Below are positions 59,157 to 64,000 of a stretch of 64,000 nt of DNA, in pieces. Numbering within the stretch: position 1 is the first letter of the stretch; each line of letters starts with the position of its first letter. A model generated the notes under the pieces. It saw only the letters and a program-made list of their open reading frames with translations. It had not been told where the DNA came from and searched no databases. Made by a program: the position numbers and the translations under genes. Origin of the DNA: Rudanella lutea DSM 19387 (GTDB taxonomy: Bacteria > Bacteroidota > Bacteroidia > Cytophagales > Spirosomataceae); contig NZ_KB913013.1 of NCBI RefSeq assembly GCF_000383955.1, positions 5,751,844-5,815,843 of the forward strand, written 5' to 3'.

Positions 59157-60374
59157 ATGAGCGGACTTATACGACAGTTCGACCACTCCGATCCTGGTGA
59201 CGAGACCCTCCGAAACTTCCGTTATCAGTTCGGGTATGGTGCCATTTTGTTGCTAGCTGCCCTCCGAAGCGAAAAAGACTACGTTTCGATGTGGTGTGAG
59301 CATTTTGAAGACATGGTCTGCGAACGGGTCGATGGCCTATTCGACTGTTATCAAATCAAAACCAGTACACCCGAAAACGGCCATTTGCGATTAACTACCG
59401 ATTCGGTTAGAAAGTCAATTAAGCGATTCGTTGCTTTGCAAAGTCGATTCGGAGACGACATAGCGACGATGTTTATCGTCTCCAACACGGAGTTTTTGGA
59501 TACTGAGCAGGCAGATAAAATTACCGCTTGTCCGGGTCGTCTGCTGGGAGCGATACGTGCTGCGGCCAAAGTTGATGGCATAGATACCGTGTTCATGCAG
59601 GCGTTTAATGCCCTGAAGAATTATTGTGAATGCGATGCCGATAGTTTGTTTACCACGCTTAAAAAAGTGGATCTGTGCGTTGGCCCCAGCCGCCAAAGTT
59701 TCGAGACAGACATCGCCCACACCCACGTACCCAGGGTGAAAGGATGTGAGAATTGTACCCCCAATACGCTGTCCGCAATTGTAGATGATCTGGTCGGCAA
59801 AGTATTCCGAGCTTCTTCGTTAAAAATTGGCGATCCCGACGTGCACCTGCACACCTATTTCAGTCGCACCGAGATCGACCCCCGCCTGTTGGGGAAGCGT
59901 ATCTTCATCGAGGAGGCCGACTCAATCATTAAAAAACACACCGCCAGCCACTTTAGGTACGTGCAGGGGTCTGGGTCGCTGGTCGTCGCCGATGGCAATC
60001 GCGACCTTACAAAATTGGCTAAAAAGCTTTCTAAGGGTGGTCTTGATGACTACATCGCTACGATGCAGCGCAAAGCACTGGCCACCGAAAAACGCTTACT
60101 CGAAGCCCCTCCAGAAAAGCTTTCCGACCTTATTGACCAATTAGAAAGCGTAGTCCAAGGCGAGTGTGACGAAGCTCATTTGGAAGCTAAGTATGACGAT
60201 AGACCAACCGGTGAGATAATGCTGAGGACTGTTCATAAACGTCTTCGGACAATAGCCGAGCAGCGGCCTGCCGATGTGTTCGGGGAACCTTATGATACAT
60301 TGGTCGGCTTTGCTGGCTTATTAACCAGCGATTGTAAAGTGTGGTGGAGTGAGAAGTTTGATATCAATCTGTGA
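59157..60374 (+). CDS. DUF4297/Cap4-like nuclease of a Lamassu-like (ABC-3C) defence system
   Basis: 405 residues from ATG 59157. The N-terminal domain has the DUF4297 pattern: NFRYQFGYGAILLLAALRSEKDY, then FEDMVCERVDGLFDCYQIKTST, where Glu, Asp and Gln-x-Lys fit the PD-(D/E)XK site of Cap4-type dsDNA endonucleases. The middle and C-terminal parts (TYFSRTEIDPRLLGKRIFIEE, RPADVFGEPYDTLVGFAGLLTSDCKVWW) match no domain I can name and probably contact the partner proteins. Its stop overlaps the next ATG (TGATG). In Lamassu systems the LmuA subunit carries such an effector nuclease and is released when phage or plasmid DNA is sensed by the SMC protein. Confidence 0.8.
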   Translation: MSGLIRQFDHSDPGDETLRNFRYQFGYGAILLLAALRSEKDYVSMWCEHFEDMVCERVDGLFDCYQIKTSTPENGHLRLTTDSVRKSIKRFVALQSRFGDDIATMFIVSNTEFLDTEQADKITACPGRLLGAIRAAAKVDGIDTVFMQAFNALKNYCECDADSLFTTLKKVDLCVGPSRQSFETDIAHTHVPRVKGCENCTPNTLSAIVDDLVGKVFRASSLKIGDPDVHLHTYFSRTEIDPRLLGKRIFIEEADSIIKKHTASHFRYVQGSGSLVVADGNRDLTKLAKKLSKGGLDDYIATMQRKALATEKRLLEAPPEKLSDLIDQLESVVQGECDEAHLEAKYDDRPTGEIMLRTVHKRLRTIAEQRPADVFGEPYDTLVGFAGLLTSDCKVWWSEKFDINL

Positions 60375-60937
60375 TGGCTATGAGTCTACGTTTACTAAAA
60401 GCAGCGGCCACCACTGAAAACATGGACGATTTTCACCTAAGTCGGCTTCTGCTCCTGCTCAGAGCGTTCGATACACCCAGAAAACGGCACAGTATCCAGG
60501 GCATTATGAAGCTGGCTAAGTTCGATTTTCTGTTGCGTTATCCTACCTGCCTGAAACGAGCATTGGAGTTCGTTGAAAAAAGCGAAGAATTAGCCCAGTT
60601 AGGGGATTTTGAAACGCTTAGTGTAGAAGCAAAAATGATTCGGTTTCGATATGGCCCGTGGGATGGACGGTACCGACGTTGGATTGGTCTTTTGGCTGCG
60701 AGAGGATTAGTCGAAACTTACCTCGAGAAAAATACCATCTATGTCACGATTACTGACAAAGGCAAGGCTGTTGCCGACCTTTTTAGTCAGGAGGAAGAAT
60801 TTCAACTGATTGCACAGCGCAGCCAACTGATCTACAAGCATTTCAATAAATTATCCGCTACCGGTATTAAAGATTTTATCTACTCGGTTTTCCCAGAGAT
60901 AAAGACGATTAAATGGGGCGATGAAATACAGCTATGA
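60374..60937 (+). CDS. Middle component of the Lamassu-like system
   Basis: 187 residues from ATG 60374. Helical with a winged-helix-like centre (FHLSRLLLLLRAFDT; RYRRWIGLLAARGLVETYLEKNTIYVTITDKGKAVADLF), the pattern of ABC-3C middle components/LmuC. Its ATG overlaps the upstream stop and its own stop overlaps the next start (ATGA), so all three proteins are made in a coupled way, as expected for subunits of one complex. Confidence 0.72.
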   Translation: MAMSLRLLKAAATTENMDDFHLSRLLLLLRAFDTPRKRHSIQGIMKLAKFDFLLRYPTCLKRALEFVEKSEELAQLGDFETLSVEAKMIRFRYGPWDGRYRRWIGLLAARGLVETYLEKNTIYVTITDKGKAVADLFSQEEEFQLIAQRSQLIYKHFNKLSATGIKDFIYSVFPEIKTIKWGDEIQL

Positions 60938-62886
60938 AGTTTTTCTTAGACGCACTAACCCTACGTTTCAAACTCTCAACTGAGGTTATCGAGTTTAGCC
61001 GGTTATCTTACTTCTACGGCCAAATGGGGGCTGGCAAATCCAGTATTGCCCGCTTGGTCGACTATTGCTTAGGAGGAAGATTAGATCTCACACCAGCCTT
61101 TCAGCAGGAATTTGTGAGTGCTGGCTTAACACTACATATTAATAATAAACCTGTATTCATCTATCGTCAGCGTGGCTCCGATCAAGTAGAGGTTTCGTGG
61201 GGCGAGCCAGGAAGCGAAAGCACCCTCTTCTTACCGACTCGTGCTGCGAATGGCGAAGTATTGGCAGAAACGGGCGTAGAAAATCTCTCTGACCTGATTT
61301 TCCACATTGCTGGTGTTGTCCCGCCACGTGTCCGAAAAAGTAAATTATCTGAAGACAGTGAGCTAATACGGCTCAGTTTAAGGGATTATCTATGGTATTG
61401 TTACCTTGACCAGGATACCATCGACAGTGCCTTCTTCCACTTAGAAGCCGAAGCGCACACCCAGAAACGGCTAAAAAGCAGGGATGTGATGCGGTCAATT
61501 CTTGGCTACCACCAAGAGACCGTTGCCCAGTTGGAAGCTGAACTACTTCGGGTACGTGAATCAAAGAACACCTTTCGTTCGGCTGCCAAACTTCTAAAAG
61601 AGACATTGACTGACAACGACGTTACGTCCCAGGAAGAAATAAAGGAAAAAGTAGCTGCGTTAACCAAAAACTTAAGCGATGTAAAAAAGCACATTAATAT
61701 GCTACGGGCTGACATTCAACGGCAAAACGTACCACACATCGTTGACAGCTTAAAAGAAGATGGCAGACGATTGTCATTAGAGCTGGAAAAAACAAAGGAC
61801 GCAATCCAAGCCGTCAACAAACTTATTGATGACAACACGGCCCATCTGAATGAGATTAAATCACTGAAAATTAAGTTTCTGCGGGGAGTGTCAGCCCGTT
61901 ACGTATTAAGTAACGTACAGTTCGAGTCTTGCCCTCGATGCACCCAAACCCTCCCGGCGCGACCAGTGAACATCTGCCCTGTATGCAATCAGGAGGAGCC
62001 TTCAGTAGAAACCAGTAAAACGGATGCATCGCTGATCCAGAAGGACGCAGATTCAAGAATTAGTGAACTGTCCGAGATTATCGAAAATTATGAACTCCAA
62101 GTACGTCGGCTATACACGTATCAAGATGAACAAATAACCGCTAAACGGCTCATTGACAGAAAGATTATTGATGAGATGAACCGGTACGATTCTGCCTATC
62201 TGGCCTCTGTCTTAGAGTATGAACGTCGTAGTATTGAAATAGAACAGAGTATCAAGGAATTTACCCGAACGCTTCAACTTTTCAAGAGGGTGGATGAACA
62301 GCAGGCCCGTGCGAACCAATTGGAGGTTAGAGAGAAGAACATTCGTGAACAGCTAAAGGAAGCGCGCATTGCAGCCGAAAAGGATATACAAAACATTCGC
62401 AAGTTGGAGCGATACTTTCTGGAGTATCTTATCAAAGCGGGCGTTCCAGGAATTCGGATCGAGGACAAAGTCCAAATCTCAACATCAACCTTTCTACCTT
62501 TGGTAGCTCCTGAGGGCGGTGACGATGTTGCGGTCACGTCTTTCAGCAACTTAAGCAGCGGGGGCAAAAAAGTACTTTTTAAATGTTGCTATGCTCTGGC
62601 AATACATCGGTTAGCGATTGAAACGAATGCCTCACTTCCTACTTTTCTCATTATTGACTCGCCTATGAAAAACATTAGTGAACGCGAGAACGCAGAGGTA
62701 TTTCGTCAGTTTCATGATCTGGTGTATGACCTGGCCGCAACGGACCTAATTCAAACGCAATTTATTTTGATTGATAAAGAGTATTGTGAACCTGATGAAA
62801 CCCTTCAGCTATCTGTCTCACAGCGGCATATGACCCCCGATAATGATGACTACCCTCCACTGATCAAGTATTACAGAGGGCATTAG
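60934..62886 (+). CDS. SMC/Rad50-like ATPase with zinc hook (LmuB-like)
   Basis: 650 residues. Walker A GQMGAGKSS at 29-37; a coiled-coil arm; a Rad50-type zinc hook with two CxxC pairs, SCPRCTQTLP and NICPVCNQ near 332-353; second arm; ABC signature SSGGKKVLF near 541; Walker B LIIDSPMK near 572. Such SMC proteins in Lamassu detect DNA ends or structures and control the effector nuclease. The two earlier genes overlap it. The operon is followed by 180 bp without genes. Identity as Lamassu rather than another ABC-3C type rests on the nuclease-middle-SMC gene order. Confidence 0.85.
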   Translation: MKFFLDALTLRFKLSTEVIEFSRLSYFYGQMGAGKSSIARLVDYCLGGRLDLTPAFQQEFVSAGLTLHINNKPVFIYRQRGSDQVEVSWGEPGSESTLFLPTRAANGEVLAETGVENLSDLIFHIAGVVPPRVRKSKLSEDSELIRLSLRDYLWYCYLDQDTIDSAFFHLEAEAHTQKRLKSRDVMRSILGYHQETVAQLEAELLRVRESKNTFRSAAKLLKETLTDNDVTSQEEIKEKVAALTKNLSDVKKHINMLRADIQRQNVPHIVDSLKEDGRRLSLELEKTKDAIQAVNKLIDDNTAHLNEIKSLKIKFLRGVSARYVLSNVQFESCPRCTQTLPARPVNICPVCNQEEPSVETSKTDASLIQKDADSRISELSEIIENYELQVRRLYTYQDEQITAKRLIDRKIIDEMNRYDSAYLASVLEYERRSIEIEQSIKEFTRTLQLFKRVDEQQARANQLEVREKNIREQLKEARIAAEKDIQNIRKLERYFLEYLIKAGVPGIRIEDKVQISTSTFLPLVAPEGGDDVAVTSFSNLSSGGKKVLFKCCYALAIHRLAIETNASLPTFLIIDSPMKNISERENAEVFRQFHDLVYDLAATDLIQTQFILIDKEYCEPDETLQLSVSQRHMTPDNDDYPPLIKYYRGH

Positions 62887-63020
62887 TACGGTGTGATGCG
62901 TAGGGCTTTGACCATACCGAAACGTAGTTTAAGTAGAAGCTGAAGCATCGGTAGTCCTCTTTATTTACACAATTCGCTAAAGCGAGGTTCTGACACCAGA
63001 ATTACTGAATTTCTTTCCCA

Positions 63021-63055
63021 AATTCTGGCAAAATCCCCATATATTTGCCAGAATT
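63021..63055. promoter_or_regulatory. Palindromic operator of the AbiE-type pair
   Basis: Perfect 12-bp inverted repeat AATTCTGGCAAA (63021-63032) and TTTGCCAGAATT (63044-63055), 11-nt spacer. AbiEi-type antitoxins are known to repress their own operon by binding inverted repeats. The right arm covers the -7 box at 63040. Confidence 0.65.
63040..63047 (+). promoter_or_regulatory. -7 box TATATTTG of the AbiE-type operon
   Basis: Perfect TAnnTTTG match overlapping the right operator arm. Transcription would start near 63054, which excludes the TTG at 63045 as start codon unless another promoter exists. Confidence 0.5.
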
Positions 63056-63068
63056 TGGAACAAAGCTG

Positions 63069-63824
63069 TTGTCGCACGAACTTATCCATACGGCCCTACG
63101 TAAGCAGTTTGGCAAGCAAGAAGCCATTCCCAAAGTCGCCTTGATTGACTTTCTCAGGGAACACTCCGGCAATGCCAAGCCCTCAACGCTCGCCTGGCGG
63201 CTACACGAGTTGACGCAGGCAGGAATTCTGACTCGAATCGGATACGGTCAGTATCAACTGAATGATCGCCCGATCTATGGGCCTGACCTATCGCCTACCC
63301 TTCGCAAAATAGGCGACCGCGTTAAAGCGGAATTACCTTTTACGACTTGCTGCGTTTGGGATACTCGGATACTGGCCGATTTCATGATTCAGCAACCGAT
63401 GAGCTTTCTACAACTCATTGAAGTGAACAAGGAAGCCGTTTCGTCGGTCTATCAACTTCTGCAGGAACAGCCCGTGCGGATTGACCGAAAAAATCCGGCA
63501 GTGTACCGCTATGACGATTGGCTACTGCTCAGTCAACGCGGGCTACCGTCGCCGAACCCGATCATTGTCAAACCGCTGATCACCGAGGCCCCTGTACAGC
63601 AACAGAACAAGTACACAACAGCACCCTTAGAGAAGGTTCTTGTCGACTTGATAGCTGATAGTGAGTTGTTTTTTGCTTATCAGGAGGAGCTACCCTATAT
63701 CTTTCAAACAGCTTTTGCCAAATTCATCATTAACCGCGACAAGCTTCGGCGCTACGCCCGGCGACGCAACCGGGTGGACATGTTGGAGCAACTGTTGCGC
63801 CAAGTACTACCTACCAGACACTAA
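63069..63824 (+). CDS. AbiEi-like antitoxin/regulator (DUF6577-like)
   Basis: About 251 residues from TTG 63069 (SHELIHTALRKQFG); the first open TTG is 63045 but lies upstream of the expected transcription start. No ATG is available nearby. N-terminal winged helix: QEAIPKVALIDFLREHSGNAKPSTLAWRLHELTQAGILTRIGYGQYQLN, written here in two natural parts (helix PSTLAWRLHELTQAG and wing LTRIGYGQYQL). The rest (FTTCCVWDTRILADFMIQQP, VYQLLQEQP, YRYDDWLLLSQRGLPSP) is as in AbiEi/DUF6577 proteins. It ends 1 bp before the nucleotidyltransferase gene. Expected role: autorepressor and antitoxin of a type IV toxin-antitoxin pair. Confidence 0.75.
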   Translation: MSHELIHTALRKQFGKQEAIPKVALIDFLREHSGNAKPSTLAWRLHELTQAGILTRIGYGQYQLNDRPIYGPDLSPTLRKIGDRVKAELPFTTCCVWDTRILADFMIQQPMSFLQLIEVNKEAVSSVYQLLQEQPVRIDRKNPAVYRYDDWLLLSQRGLPSPNPIIVKPLITEAPVQQQNKYTTAPLEKVLVDLIADSELFFAYQEELPYIFQTAFAKFIINRDKLRRYARRRNRVDMLEQLLRQVLPTRH

Positions 63825-63825
63825 C

Positions 63826-64000
63826 ATGATTCTTGAAGAAACCTTTACCCGCGACTGGCTGGTCGCCGTTGCCAAACGTTTCCCGAAAAACGTCGATCTG
63901 AAACTGTTGGAGAAAGTGGTTTGGGCGTTGAAGTTGCTGGAACAACTTCAGCTACAAGGTTTATCGTTTGTTTTTAAGGGAGGTACGTCGCTCGTGCTTC
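63826..64000 (+). CDS. AbiEii-like nucleotidyltransferase toxin, 5' part
   Basis: 58 codons before the window ends. ILEETFTRDWLVAVAKRFP and the end LSFVFKGGTSLVL match the opening of AbiEii/AbiGii nucleotidyltransferases, where KGGTSL carries the GS-like nucleotide-binding motif. Known relatives block growth by modifying tRNA. It directly follows the AbiEi-like gene. Confidence 0.82.
   Translation, partial: MILEETFTRDWLVAVAKRFPKNVDLKLLEKVVWALKLLEQLQLQGLSFVFKGGTSLVL

Overview
The window looks like part of a plasmid, or of an integrated plasmid-like island, from a Bacteroidota bacterium of the order Cytophagales, probably a Spirosoma relative. Three observations support this. Promoters carry the Bacteroidota TAnnTTTG -7 box and starts lack Shine-Dalgarno sequences. 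Several genes belong to families largely restricted to Bacteroidota (HYC_CC_PP, DUF6660, CusA/CzcA-TolC fusions, DUF3347 adaptors). A Rep_3-type initiator at 46119-47102 sits beside an iteron array, with a tyrosine recombinase and a lox/dif-like palindrome nearby. The taxonomic call is inference from family resemblance, not from a search.

Region 1 (1-34227) is a large copper, silver and divalent-metal resistance island. On the left, minus strand, is a CzcB-CzcA efflux unit whose RND pump is fused to its TolC partner, with a DUF6660 gene and a 19-cysteine copper-storage protein. The plus strand then carries periplasmic copper handling (HYC_CC_PP, DUF2911, a CueO-like multicopper oxidase, DUF3347), an HMA-AraC fusion regulator, a Spy/CpxP-like protein, a CopZ-like chaperone and a complete CusA-CusC-CusB-CusB2 operon. 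In that operon the cusA gene is split by a methyltransferase gene. After an interposed three-gene Pycsar defence system (20145-22467), copper genes resume: a CPH-type CopB ATPase, a second HMA-AraC regulator, an unknown zinc-ribbon protein, a CPC-type CopA ATPase, a second CopZ-like protein, three DUF305 proteins and a multicopper oxidase fused to a CopB-like barrel. Four promoters in this region share the same element, TGYAA at exactly 22 nt before the -7 box, which suggests one copper regulon probably run by the HMA-AraC proteins.

Region 2 (34405-44452) is accessory. It holds a HhH/PD-(D/E)XK protein, DUF2726 and CoiA-like/DUF6035 proteins, then an orphan full-length LanB dehydratase with a LytS/LytTR-type two-component system and one or two candidate small peptides.

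Region 3 (44468-49020) is the plasmid backbone: origin iterons, Rep, an iteron-like inverted repeat, a recombinase and its probable site, plus uncharacterised genes.

Region 4 (49043-64000) is a defence and mobile-element island. It contains a type IIL (MmeI-like) restriction-modification gene cleanly interrupted by an ISAs1-family element with a 10-bp target duplication, an IS110-family element, a CoiA-like coiled-coil gene with a 1-kb double reading frame, a three-gene Lamassu-like/ABC-3C system (DUF4297 nuclease, middle component, SMC ATPase with zinc hook), and the start of an AbiE-type toxin-antitoxin pair with its palindromic operator. The left end (CzcB) and right end (AbiEii) are cut by the window.
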